Assembly: GCF_000801105.2 (NCBI RefSeq)
Contig: NC_079515.1
Span: 14,880,001-14,944,000 of the forward strand
Source: Raphanus sativus
Lineage: Eukaryota > Streptophyta > Magnoliopsida > Brassicales > Brassicaceae
DNA length: 64,000 bases
Reading direction: 5' to 3'
Numbering within the stretch: the first letter of the stretch is position 1; every line of letters starts with the position of its first letter. Under the pieces are notes generated by a model. It worked only from the letters and a program-made list of their open reading frames with translations. It searched no databases and was not told the origin of the DNA. Shown here piece by piece: positions 22,041 through 33,991 of the stretch. A program made the position numbers and the translations under genes.

Positions 22041-24291
22041 CATAATAATATCAATTGACAATGTTCCTAATTCAATAAAATATATAGATTAAATCATTTA
22101 ATCAATACTATTAAAAGAAACATAACCTCTATATGTTTGGGTGTTTGTATAATCATATTTCTTTATGAAATGAAATAAATATAATAGATAATTTTATGTA
22201 ACTATATTAAATAAACCAAGTTTTGTAAGTATTCTCCTTTTGTCAATATTCAGCCCAATTGTTTTTTTCTGAAATGAATTCAACCCAAATGATTATGTGT
22301 GGTATTCAATAATTTCAACCTTTTATTGATAAAAATAACAGTATTCAATAATTTCAACTTTTTATTGATAAAAAATAACATGTTACATGCATCTCACCCA
22401 TATCGTTTGGAGATAAGGGAAGTTACTTACGAACGGTTTAACAATATTCCAAGTATAATTATATTTTACTTTATGCAGTTATATTTTAAATTAGATCCAA
22501 CATTCTATCAATATATCATACTGCAAAATAGAAATATATATATATATATATTAACTTAAAACATAATAAACCAAAGGCTATAGATTGAACCAGTGGATGA
22601 CCAATATTTAACCCAATTTATTTAAATTGTTACTTTTATAAATTTTAGATTTAATTTCATTATTTGAATTAGATACTCAATTAATTTTAATTTTTATATT
22701 ATTGTATTTTATTATATGTCTTCCTTTCAACTTGTTAAAAATTATTTAAATTAAATTCTTATGTGAAATGAAAAATAAATAAAATAGATTTTAAAAATTT
22801 ACTATATTTTTAAACGTGATTTTTTATTTTATTTTTCAATATTGATATATTTATAATCTATTCTATTAAATTATAAATATGCTTATTGATAAATGTTATG
22901 TCCAACTATTTATTTCATTTATTTAAGGATCCATTGATTATTTTCTTTGTATAATTGTATCTAGTTTTGTTTAAATACTAACAACCACAAATATAATTAA
23001 AAATACATATATGAAAACTAATTTTCTCAAAATAAATTAAAACAAAAATATATTCATCTTTTAAAGAACAAATCAAAATCTAGTCATATATTAAAATTAA
23101 TTAAACTACACCATAGTCCATCCACAGTCTTATTATCTCACAACTATATCAGAACAATTGGAAAGTAGTCTAAACCTAGTTTCTAGCATATTAATATCAT
23201 TAATATTTATTTACAAAATACATCTAAATAAATGCAGGTTAAACTAATAATTATGTGATCAAAACAAAAAAATAGAGAATAGCCACGTAGTCTGGTGGAA
23301 AGTGTTTCCTAATATTTTGGAACTAAAGAGTGATATTTAAAAAGTAATGAAATTAGCAACGGCGGTTTTAGAAGTAGTTTCTTTTTAGGTGGTTTAGAAA
23401 TAGTTTCCTTTAATTACAGTTAATAGAGTTTGATTTATTATAGTTGTATAATATTTGGTTTATTATTTTACATGGTCAATTTATTAGTTGGACACAACCT
23501 TCTATCAATTGGTCATGCTTCAGAATTAATAGAATAAGATTAATGAGTTAATCTACTTTATTTTTGTAAAATATGAAATTATAATCATTTAAATTAATAT
23601 AAAAATTTCGTATATAATATTATATAAATAAAAGTACAATATAACATATTAAAATAGTATATATTTATATATATTAAAATTGTTATTCATATTATAATCA
23701 CACTATAAATGCAACACTACTACAAATTATATAATGTTATTATCTACAAAAAAAAAAACTATCAACTCATCTCAGATTTTGATTTCGACAAATATATTTT
23801 TATACAAAGTAGAAAACAAAGAAACAAATTTTAAAATATTATGTGTTAATAACATGTTTAAATTGAGTAAACTATACAATACATTTATACCAAAATATAA
23901 AACTGATAATACATCTGAGACATCTATAAACAAATTATTTTAAATATAACCAAACTTTAAAAACAAAATTATTAAAAAATAATTATGTGTTTTGAAGCAA
24001 GGATAAAAAAAGAATAAACTTAGTTTTACTAATTAAATACACAAATTATTAACAAAATACTATATAGAAATATAACTTTGGTCGAGGAAAATATATTAAT
24101 TTAATTACTGTAACACTCAGACACAGTATGAATAAGGAACACATGTTCAAACATAAAAGAGAAAAACACCTCCGCGCTGATGATCAAGGTTTATTAAAAT
24201 CTTTGGAAGAGACTTCATTATTTTGTTCACAAACACGCATGGTAAGATTTGAAGTTCAAAGTTTGCAAAGGTTAGTAATCAAATTCGATTA
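22041..24291. other. AT-rich intergenic DNA
   Basis: Very AT-rich with small poly-A/T tracts. A possible Helitron 5-prime-like motif sits near 22102 (TCAATACTATTAAAAGAAAC), without a matching 3-prime end. A duplicated phrase GTATTCAATAATTTCAAC..TTTTATTGATAAAA occurs twice at 22299-22380. The last part is the 3-prime flank of the GH63 gene. Confidence 0.6.
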
Positions 24292-27200
24292 CTAAAATAG
24301 AGGGTACTCTTCGGACATGATTAAGAGGATAAGAGCAGACCAGCCAGTGAAAACGCGTGCACCTTCTCCGGTTCCTTTTGTTTGGTCGTAGTGTTCCCAG
24401 ATATATCCAGTCTGATCATAGTTTCTAACCACGTTCCTGCAACAACCACACAAATATATATATATATATATATATAAGGCCTCATTTACTCAGATATTTT
24501 CAGCTCCAATGTACCAAGCATTCATACCTTATTAGGTTACTCCTTAGTTGCTCGTAAATGCTTCTTGCCTTGGCCATGTACGGTCCATCCACTGCAGTAA
24601 TTTTATAGAAGTTGTACATCACTTTTTTGTTTGTCAAGTGAGGAGATGAGAAATGAGTACCTATAGAGTAATGGTGCAGGGAAGAAAGAATCATGTAGTT
24701 CATGTTCATCCATATCGGACCTCTCCAATAGGGTGCTTCGTGCTCAGTGTTATACTTCATGTACAAAGAACTTCATGTAGACAAAAACGAATGAGCCAGT
24801 GCTCACGGATGGGCTCACGGAAGAATGAAATTTCTCAGGTATATATATGTTTGTTCTTGCAGGGCTCACCTAGTTTTGCCAAGTGAGAGTAATCCATAGT
24901 CACTCCATACAGTGCTCCTGCTTGAAATGAGATCAAGCTGTTTCTCGAGGATTGAAGAAGCCTTCAATCAAACAAGAAAAGAACGTGCAGGTTTAGCTAC
25001 AGTTGTTGTCAGCTTGTAAGCTAAGGGAGTATATATTAGATACTAATTAGTGCCAAATGAATTACTCACAGGTGGGATGATTCTAAACATGAAGGGAAAG
25101 AAGCTGACGTAACCAATGTGAGGTACCAATCTTAGCTCTGGCTTCCCAAATGTCTCCCTTACAAGCTCTCGGGACACACGACCATCCTCTCCAGTTACCT
25201 CTTTCCAGACTAACCGAACCTGAGGAATATATTTTCTTTAAAAAAAAAAAATCCAAAGAGTTTTCAATCAAGAAGGTTGATATTCAGGCAGGGAGATAAA
25301 ATTTCCTTACATCTTCCGTATGATTACCAAAGTCGAGGTAAGCCCCAAGATCATGGTCATAGTGCATCTGTAAAGCGAATCAGAGGTGAAGAAGAGGTCA
25401 TGTGATTAAGGCGTAGGTAGCCTTGTAGTCATTTTTTAATAGAATATAAACCTGATTCAGGAGATTGAAATCTGCAAGCAGCTTGACAGTTGAGCGATAG
25501 TCCACCTGCATGATTCAGTTCCAAAAAACATGTGAACAAACACATTAGAGAGAATGTGTAGTTTAATTTTCTTGTAATGTTCTTCTAACCGTCGCAGGTC
25601 TGTCTTTTTCCCCAAGAAACTCTATGATGGAGTTCATGCAATCTGCTGCAAGATACATCCAGCACCTGAGGTCTACATGCCTCTCATCTTCAGTTGGGTG
25701 AGAAGCCCGCGGATAATCATCCAATCCCGAGGAAAGAGACTGAAATAATTTGTTAAAGATAAGTCTCTAGTTTTCTCTACCAAAGTCTGGTGAGGGCTAA
25801 AAATAATACTAATATTTTGGTTTAACGTTTCTACTGAGGAATCAAGAAAGAGTACCTGAGGGTTTAGTTGCCGATTTGTTAAACTGTCTCTGCCATGCCA
25901 AAAGTAACTTCCCATCTCCTTCCCTGGTACATCATCATATACGATATAGTTAGTTCATGTAAGTAGAACGGTACTAAGTGTGGCTCCATTTGAGTACGGT
26001 AGATACTAGAAACACAAAGAGCAGACGAAGAGTGAAAACACCCTGAAACTCTGTAAAAAATGGACTCCTACCTTTTTGGGAAGTATTGAACCATTGAAAC
26101 CATGCATCTAGCCGTACAAAAGCTAGGTCAAGGAAGGACAAGATTTCATCTCTTTCTTCCTTGTTAAATTTCTCTGCCCTTATCCCATTTATCAGGTCTG
26201 GTAAAAAGAAAAAAAAAACATTTGACTTTAATTCGATTTTGAAAACCGTGTTACTCTTTTTTTCCCAATCTGCAAGCATGTAGCAAAGGTGAATTTAAGA
26301 ACTATCAATCTTTGACGACAAGATTCTTACCGTGTATCACCAAAAGTAGTGTAGGTGGATTGCCATTACTTGGGATCTGAACAACGTACCCCTTTGGCAT
26401 CTTACTGCAGAAAGAAATACACTTAAAAAGTTTTTGATATACAACAAAAAGCAATAATGATGACTCTATATATTGAAGTTAGTAACTAGGAGTATTATTT
26501 ATATAAGAACCTCAGAGCTTCATCTCCCAAGACTTGCTCACGCGGTATCCATCCATCTATGTTCATCAAGTCTAACCAGTTTCCAACGATCTCCAAGGTT
26601 ATACGGAAATCCCAGCGCCTGAAGAAACCCATCCCACATAAGAAGAACAATCCTTTGAAGAAAGAAAAAAATGTTTTCAGCCTACTGAATGATCCATCTG
26701 ATATAACAACGAACCAGACCAACAGTTGATGGAAGCCTTCGTCCCACAAAAATCCTCTAGGAAAATTGGGCCTGCTTGGAACTGCTGTGTACAGCTCAGC
26801 TGGCCAATATAGCAAGAATTCTTCCTGACTTTTAGCCTGCAGCTGAAAAAATATTAAAACAAACTCTATGAATCTGTTGTTTTAAGGGGTTGGACGTAAA
26901 TTGAAGCAAGAAAATTGAAAATCACCTGAGTACTTGTAGGAACCTGGATTTTTGATTGTCCATAGAAGTAACCAATGCCACCAAGCATGTTCCCAATTGC
27001 AGCTTTACCAACCATCAAAGTTTCAGAATCAAGCTGTACATCAGGGAAATAATATGAAGAATATATTTTGCACAAGCCGCTACAGTTAAGTAGTAAGCAG
27101 TCTCTGGTAAAATATATACATCCAGATTAATTTTAGATATTAACTACAAAACAGATCCTCCATTAAACTAGACCTTTTGATGTACTAAATATTAGCTATT

Positions 27201-29053
27201 GCATTGGCATCTGAAGTTTCAAATTAATAAAAAAAACAGAGCAGAGTCACACCTTTTCAGAAAGGTGGAAACATTCCTTGAACTTTGCATCAAATGCTAT
27301 ATGTTTCTCTTCAAGTAGACTAGAGAGTGGCAAACCTACATAGAAAAATAACTTAGCTCAGACAAGATAAAACTAAAAAAAAAATGACTATGGAGAAGCT
27401 TTGTTGTTCAGAAAATGTAATCTGATTTTGCATAAATGCTTTGAAATAACCAAAAGGATTATAAACCTGTAAGACTCCTAATACGATGTTCCACATCAGA
27501 AGTGTCTCCTCTTATCCCAGAGACAAATGCAATATCAATAGTAGATTGAGTTGTTGTGGAAATCTGCATGACGAAATAGATGGTGATTAGAGATGAAGAA
27601 CAACATAAAAAACATCTTGAATCAATATTGATTACCTGAAAAACATAAATGCTGGAAGAATCCTCTGATGTATCAGAGAGCTGGAGTCTTGCAGACTTGT
27701 TTTCCTGAAAATATACAGGCCAAGAGGGCTACAAATAAGCACTGTGCTCTTCATAAAGAAGAAAAAAAAAAATACAGTAACTTTCAAAGTTGGGATATAA
27801 CGTGTATAGCGAGATTTTTCTGAACAGCATCAGACAGATTGACAATGTCAGGGTTCTTGAAACCGCAATAATGTGTTTCAAGATGAGCCTGCAAACAAAA
27901 GAGCAGCTGTTGTATTGAAAGAACAACTGAAGATCCTATGATCTCTAAAAAGTAATTGCAAACAAAACGTTACTTGTGACTGTGAAGTTAAGTGCATCTG
28001 CCAGCTTCCTACGTCTGCACGTGAACCAGAAGCCAGAAGAGAACTCTCTTTAGGATCCAATACATCTTTGCCTAAATTTAGAATATTGCCACCTTCATCA
28101 GCTATGTAGAAGAAGAGATGCACGGTTCTCTGTACTTCATCATTCAACCTATTTTTTCAGCCCAAAATATTGTATTTAGGCAACAATTATGAAAGCAGAG
28201 AGACACAACTAACTGAAAATAATAGTAGTATTAGTTGCTTACCCTTTGTTTATAAGATTGATTCGAGCTGACCAGTCCCCTCCATAACCAAGGCTTCCCT
28301 CTTTAGACTTGACAAAACTTGTCTCCAGTATAATATCTTGTTCAAACAGCTCTTGCCTCCCAAAGTCTACTCCATTGTGTTCTCTCCAGCCAAATGACTT
28401 GAGATCTTCAGAGTTTTCACAGAAATGCCTGATCACATGCTTCCCATCATCATCTTTCTCATCACCGAGCCACATCAAGCCAGCAACGAGAGACTGAGGA
28501 GTTCTGCATTAATGTCATCTACAACTTAGCATCTTGTATACAAGAAAAAAAACACTGTTTCACATGATACGGGGAAATGATTAGCTTTTAGAGCTTATGT
28601 GAGTTTAGATACTAAGATTCTAGTGTTCTTTTCCTATTCCACATTTACATTCAAGATCTCCGCAGAATAACTGATTCTCACGTACAAACAAGATCATCTC
28701 AGAATAAAATAGACAAACAAAGACTATACTCCTTTTGAGGTAACAAGATTTAAAGCAACAAGGAGGTTTTTCAAAAGTAATTTACCTGGCTCGAACTCCA
28801 AAATACACCTGTGGACGATAAGTTCCCCAATACAAGCTTTCTTTGTGATCACCTTGAAACTTGAAACAAGAAGCTCCAAGTTCAGATTTCCCCCTAAAAA
28901 AACAAGAAGAAGAAAAGTACAGAAGAGGAATAGTCGAGAGTATAATACCATAGGTAAGTGCGAGAGTTTAGGAGCAGGGAAAGGAGTGATAACACGAGGA
29001 ATCTGGAATTCATCAGGTGCAATAGTCTTATGGCTTGCTCCAGTCATCATCAT
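24292..29053 (-). CDS. Mannosyl-oligosaccharide glucosidase (alpha-glucosidase I, GH63), GCS1-related
   Basis: The family removes the outermost alpha-1,2-glucose from N-glycans in the ER. Twenty-two exons join in frame: 29053-28949, 28859-28786, 28503-28243, 28148-27974, 27888-27802, 27704-27636, 27563-27467, 27335-27253, 27033-26926, 26842-26715, 26618-26511, 26404-26331, 26197-26072, 25923-25856, 25739-25590, 25505-25452, 25367-25311, 25219-25070, 24961-24870, 24770-24661, 24591-24528, 24436-24292. From the in-frame ATG (MMMTGASHK) this gives 794 residues. The N-terminal half holds [42 protein letters not shown] and GYGGDWS; the C-terminal half holds [52 protein letters not shown] and [12 protein letters not shown]. 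No internal stop. Probably the counterpart of Arabidopsis At1g24320 rather than GCS1/KNOPF itself. The N-terminus is uncertain (see 29054-29181). The exon 10 acceptor could be 26842 or 26836. Confidence 0.9.
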
Positions 29054-29181
29054 CCGAGGATCAGAGTATATGATAAACCAAGCGATGAGCAGGGTCCAGA
29101 AAAAGAGAGTACAGAGTATTGTTCTGCTTTGTGAATGATCTGAGAAAGTGAATTCTAGCAGGTAGACTTTTAACACACCAT
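29054..29181 (-). other. Leader of the GH63 gene: out-of-frame ATG and an in-frame membrane-anchor-like segment
   Basis: Upstream of MMMTGAS the coding frame stays open and reads FTFSDHSQSR followed by a hydrophobic stretch TILCTLFFWTLLIAWFIIY, just what a type II ER anchor would look like. That frame has no ATG. An ATG at 29181-29179 in good context (GCCATGG) reads ATG GTG TGT TAA. It would enter the anchor frame if two bases of the GTGTG were absent. Either a 2-bp slip broke the start, the anchor is really non-coding, or this is a sequence error. Confidence 0.6.
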
Positions 29182-29218
29182 GGCTCTGGTCTTTGTCTTT
29201 TTGTTTTTTTTTTTGTTT

Positions 29219-29225
29219 TTTTATA
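29219..29225 (-). promoter_or_regulatory. TATA box of the GH63 gene
   Basis: The minus strand reads ACTATAAAAAAAC about 40 bp upstream of the ATG at 29181, predicting transcription from about 29190. That would place the out-of-frame ATG near the very start of the mRNA. Confidence 0.5.
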
Positions 29226-30183
29226 GTAGTTGTCGTTGGGTGGTGGTCACATACTTTTCAGTCATTTTAAAAGACTTTGAAAGTCTTTTTCTAATACCTA
29301 GTTTTATTGTAGAGGTCTTTATCGTGATGGATAGTGATGTTGACAGAATAACAACAACGTATATTAGATACTAATTATTGATACGGTATCTGATCTGATT
29401 CGAGACTAATGATAAATTTTAGGTCTTATACATGTTGGGACGGTAACATTATGTCATAGTTTCTGCATAAATTAACATGTTGGTGCAAATTGAATACGAA
29501 AGTTGTTGTTGACGACTCTGTTTTGTACTCCCCACATTAGTAGACAGAGCTTTGAGGGAATGCTAAAAGTTCAACTTGGGTGCCTCATTATGGTGTTATA
29601 TCATGGGTGGAGATGTTGTCAAGGACATGCATGCATACTACTTTACAAAGTTCCATTCGAAAGCTCCACTTTGTAATATATGGAAATGACGCTGGCCACC
29701 TTTTTATTAATGAGACTCTCGTGACTTTTATCCTCACTAATCACTACCACTCAAATCTTCTTTAATCTCTTTAACAACCACACGGAAGAAATGGTATAAA
29801 CCCCTAATCATCTCTTTATCTTACGAAGAAGCCTTTGTGGCTGCTCTCGGTTTATACATCTATCCAGTTACGTTCTATCTGCAAACTCATCATTTTTTTT
29901 TTTCGTTTCTTCTTTGTTGGTTTTGTTTTGGTGTTGTTGTTCCTAAGATTTATATCACACGTGTGTTTATTATTATTTTTTTCTTCTTCCAGCTTGGTTT
30001 TTTTGTTGTTGTAATTTTAGTGTCTGGTAGGCATTTGAAATTCATGATCATAGATTTTCTTTTTACTGGTTATGCAGAGTTGACTTGACACTTCTTTATC
30101 ATCAAACAACCCCCAATTTTGTCGTCTCTCTCTTTTGCATTATGCTCTCCGTTTACTCCCTCTCTCTCTCTCTTTAGGTGGTG
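29226..30183. other. Divergent promoter region between the GH63 and PUB genes
   Basis: About 1 kb between two genes transcribed away from each other. It holds T-rich tracts, and a CT microsatellite at about 30150-30176 of the kind common in plant 5-prime leaders. No coding sequence supported. Confidence 0.5.
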
Positions 30184-30598
30184 TTGAAAATGGATTTAAC
30201 ACAGGTCCATTAAGAGCTAAATCCAAAATTAGGTCCAACACACTAAGCAAATAAATGGTGACTTTATTAAAAGACAAAATGTACTTTGCTATAAATAGAG
30301 AATGCCAAACTCAATGTCAGAGACAGTCAAAAAGGTACAAAGAGTAGAAAAAAAAGACCCCGCTCCAAAAAACGACCATCCACACTTAGAGATCATCGAC
30401 CGCACATCAAAAGTCTTAGACTAGCTGCACCATTCGGAGCAGCGCATCTTCGACGACCACACACCAAAAGAGAGATACTTGTTTAGAGAACTTGTGTAGA
30501 CAAGCATCTCTAGTTCTTGTAGTTTTCGAGTTTGTTATTCTTGATTATTAATACGAAAATTTCTGTCCCTTTACATCTTTCATCTCTATTATTCCATC
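30184..30598 (+). mobile_element. Possible solo LTR in the leader of the PUB pseudogene
   Basis: A block beginning TGTTGAAAATGG contains a TATA box (GCTATAAATAGAG near 30290), a transcribed-looking region and an AT-rich end near TTATTCCATCA, the layout of an LTR. No second copy and no convincing target duplication were found, so the assignment is tentative. Confidence 0.35.
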
Positions 30599-30875
30599 AA
30601 TCGAATATGGAAATTGATGTTTTGTTTCTGTTTTTTTTTTTCTTTTTTCTTGGGTCATAAACTCATAATTCCTTTTCACAGCAGAGGTAAAATTTTCTAG
30701 CCATTTTCTTTAATTGTAACTGATTCTCTTCGTTCCTTAGTGTTTGGAAACAAAAAAACCAAAACATTTGTTGGTTTTGAATAAGTTGTGGCTTTGAGAG
30801 TTTCCAGGTGAGGTTGTTGGATCATGGATGTAAGCGAGGTCGAGGAGAATTTGTTTGCTGCTAGTGATGCCAAGG

Positions 30876-30878
<3 letters not shown>

Positions 30879-30918
<40 letters not shown>
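30879..30918. repeat. (TA)n microsatellite at the start of PUB intron 1
   Basis: About 20 TA units begin only a few bases after the exon 1 donor site (CAAGGTAATA). Length is probably polymorphic. Confidence 0.9.
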
Positions 30919-30919
<1 letters not shown>

Positions 30920-31029
30920 CTCAATCCCATCTCTCTCTCTCTCAGATATTCTTGTGATATAACATGGATTTCATCAATTTCTACCATGGTATATTAGTAT
31001 TTTATTATATAACTAATGTGTTTTCTAGC

Positions 31030-32350
31030 CTATTATATATGTTTTCAGGTTCATGAACGTTTCGTGATAAAGTGATGTTTTGGAGCATTTTGGAGTACAA
31101 GAGATAATACACCCGAGTTGACCATTCAAAACCAAGTCGGAAGTCAACATTGTGATAAGAATCGATCGATACCCATCCAGAGTTGTCGATTGATGTAGCT
31201 GAGAAGATCCGCGTACTAGAAGATTATAATTGATCGATACACATCTAGTGTTGTCGATCGATATCGAAGACGAAATGGTTTAGCCGACTACTTCACCAAG
31301 ACTTCACCAAATTACAAGATTGCTCCTGACAAGTTTTTAACCTAATGGAAATGCTTAAATATTCCTGCTAAGTTTTTGACGGTAACAAGCTTTGAAAGCA
31401 AGCAACAAGTCTTGAGAGGCAAAGCAGAGAGTGTGAGAGAAAGATTAGAGTTTTATGTTTTGAGAGATTGGAGAGATCATTGAGAGATTTGTGATTGAAC
31501 TTCATTTTTTTCTATTCCCTATCTAAGCAATTCTTTTATCTATCTTATATTATGAATTGTTTAGCTATGTCTGAGTAGTCTACTTGTTAGGTCTAGGGTT
31601 TAAATAGGTTTGTGGGATTAGCCACAAACTATAATTGATAAGTTGTGATATTCATCAAATAAATTGCACCCTAAGCTTGTTCTAGAGTAGCTAACTAGAG
31701 CATAGATCACTAGGATCTTTGATATCTTGAATTATTTGTTTGAACTAGTTGTCTCCTTGGAGAAGAGCTAACTGCCCTCCTTGAGACCTAGTGTTCATTA
31801 TCGGCTCGCGCCTAGGCATATCTAGAAGCCGTCGATCGATATCCCGACAGGTGAATCGATCGGCGCTGCAAAAGGTGTATCGCTCGATATCTCTAAAGGA
31901 TATCGATCGACTCTTTTTCTGGTCAACATACGACAGTTGAGGCCAGAGATCTAGATTATTTAACCAGTGAGACACCACTGAGAGTTAAGCGGCTGAGTTC
32001 TATAGTATCATGGAAGCAACTTGTTAGGCATTTATAGATATTATAATCTCCATTCCTGAATAAAAGCCCTAAGTCTACCACTCTTTATTATCATTTAAAC
32101 AATCATCATATTGTTAGTTAGAGCAACTACCTTGCTCATTTTAGGAATTGTCATTTACATTTCATTATTAAGACCAACATCACTTTGGATTGATTAATTG
32201 ATTAGATTTAACCGGTTCTCTTGCTGATTTGATCCCTAAGTACTACAGCTGAACCTCTTATTTGAGAGAGTAAGCTCTATAGGGTAATTTGAGCAGTATC
32301 ATCTTGCCGGTGGAATCTAATGGTATAAAATAAGGGCTTTGCTTTTGTTG
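31030..32350 (+). mobile_element. Non-coding retroelement debris, probably gypsy-related, in PUB intron 1
   Basis: Sequence without coding frames but with repeated ATCGATCGAT-type motifs (31163, 31231, 31256, 31834, 31855, 31904) and a leader-like stretch with GATCCCTAAGTACTACA and GAGAGAGTAAGCTCTATAGGG near 32230-32290. This style is typical of Brassicaceae gypsy-type non-coding regions, but no LTR pair or domain is present, so the class is an inference. Confidence 0.45.
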
Positions 32351-32540
32351 GATTGGTCCTGTTTTTTCATTTTATAGAAATTTTAATCTATCCAATGCAT
32401 TTTTTTGGTCTTTGCTAGAAAACGGTGAAAAGCCACATCCTTTGTTTTTGCATTGCTTCGAACCAAATTATGGGCTGAGATTGTAATTTGTGAATCTTGG
32501 GGATGGTTTATTCTTCTTCTTTGATCGGATTTGTTCTATC

Positions 32541-32750
32541 TATTAAGGTTTGAATCAAGCTCGAGATCAAGGTGAATGAAGTAGTGGAGATTTAGAGAAG
32601 ATGATGAACGAAAGAAGGTTTATTATTAACATTAATGTTAACTGTACAAAGTAAACTAATGTTACTTATATACATAAAACTGATATTAACCAGTAAACCA
32701 AAGTATCTAATTATCATCTAAACCGGTTAAGTAAACCATCTATCCTAAGA
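32541..32750 (-). repeat. 3-prime LTR of the copia element
   Basis: 210 bp beginning TATTAAGGTTTGAATC on the plus strand and ending CTATCCTAAGA. It matches 37924-38128 throughout, including an exact shared block around AACCAGTAAACCAAAGTATC. Confidence 0.9.
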
Positions 32751-32809
32751 CGCCCCCTCAGGTCTTTAGCTTCTGTGTCTGGTTGAAGATAAAGTCTTGA
32801 CATGGAGAA

Positions 32810-33934
32810 TCACCGTAGGAGAGAATGGAATGGACCAGGGTGTAAGGCCTTCGTAAGAATGTCAGCCAACTGATTGCTCGTAGACACATGAAGAGTTTGT
32901 AGTCGTCCAACCTTCAGTTGATCACGTACGGTATGACAATCAATGTCGATATGCTTCGTCCATTCGTGGAAGACGGGATTCATAGCAATATGGATGGCTG
33001 ATTTGTTATCACAGAAAAGCTTCGCCGTCATAGTTACTTGAACATGAAGATCCCGAAACAATTTGCAAGTAGCCAACGCCATACTCCTCTACTCTGCCTC
33101 AGTACTACTTCTGTTCACAACTGATTGTTTCTTAGACTTTCAGGAAACCAGAGAAGAACCCAAGAAGACACAAAAGCCAGTAACAGAGCATCTTGTATCC
33201 TTGCAAGTAGCCCAATCCGCATCGGAAAAAGCGTTGAGACAAACCTCTGTATCAGCAGGATAAAACAAACCATATGCATGATTATTCTTCAAGTACCGCA
33301 TCACCTTATGAGCAGCTTTCAGATGGATATGAGTAGGAGCTGAGAGAAACTGACCCAAATGATGCACGGCAAAGGTGATGTCGGGTCTTGTTATCGTGAG
33401 ATATAACAAACGGACCAATAAGCTCCCTATAAGAAGTAGCATTCCCCAAAGGAATACCCAGATCCTTTGACAAATGCAATGTAGGATCCATAGGAACAGA
33501 GCTTGGCTTGCATCCCAAAAAGCCATAATCTTCAAGTAATTAAATTCAACGTATACTTGCGTTGACAAACAACAATGCCTTTGGAGGAACGAACAATCTC
33601 CAATCCAAGAAAGAAACGAGCAACACCAAGATCCTTGATCTTAAACTCCGACTTAAGAAGATTTTGCAGCTCCACCAACGCTTCATTATTGTTGCTTGCA
33701 ATCAATATGTCATCGACATAGACTAAAACAGCCACAAAAGAGATTGATCTGATCTTGACGAAGAGAGTGTTATCAGCTGGTGACTGAACATAGTTAGCAC
33801 CAAACAGAATGGAAGAGAACCTCTTGTACCATTGCCGAGACGCCTGTTTCATACCATATAAAGATTTGAGAAGTCGACAAACAGGGTTTGGAGGCAATGT
33901 AGTACCAGAAGGAGGAGTATATCCTTGAGGTAAG

Positions 33935-33991
<57 letters not shown>

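Noticed and set aside
22102..24080. A Helitron starting TCAATACTATTAAAAG
   Set aside because: Only the 5-prime-like motif is present; no hairpin plus CTRR end could be paired with it.
24653..24886. Plus-strand frame across the GH63 gene
   Set aside because: Antisense to exons 19-20; no coding signature.
30170..30605. Target duplication for the possible solo LTR
   Set aside because: AGGTG before the block and ATCGA after it do not match; the solo-LTR call is kept only at low confidence.
33063..33343. Plus-strand frames in the copia region
   Set aside because: Antisense to RNase H and integrase-RT remnants that read clearly on the minus strand.
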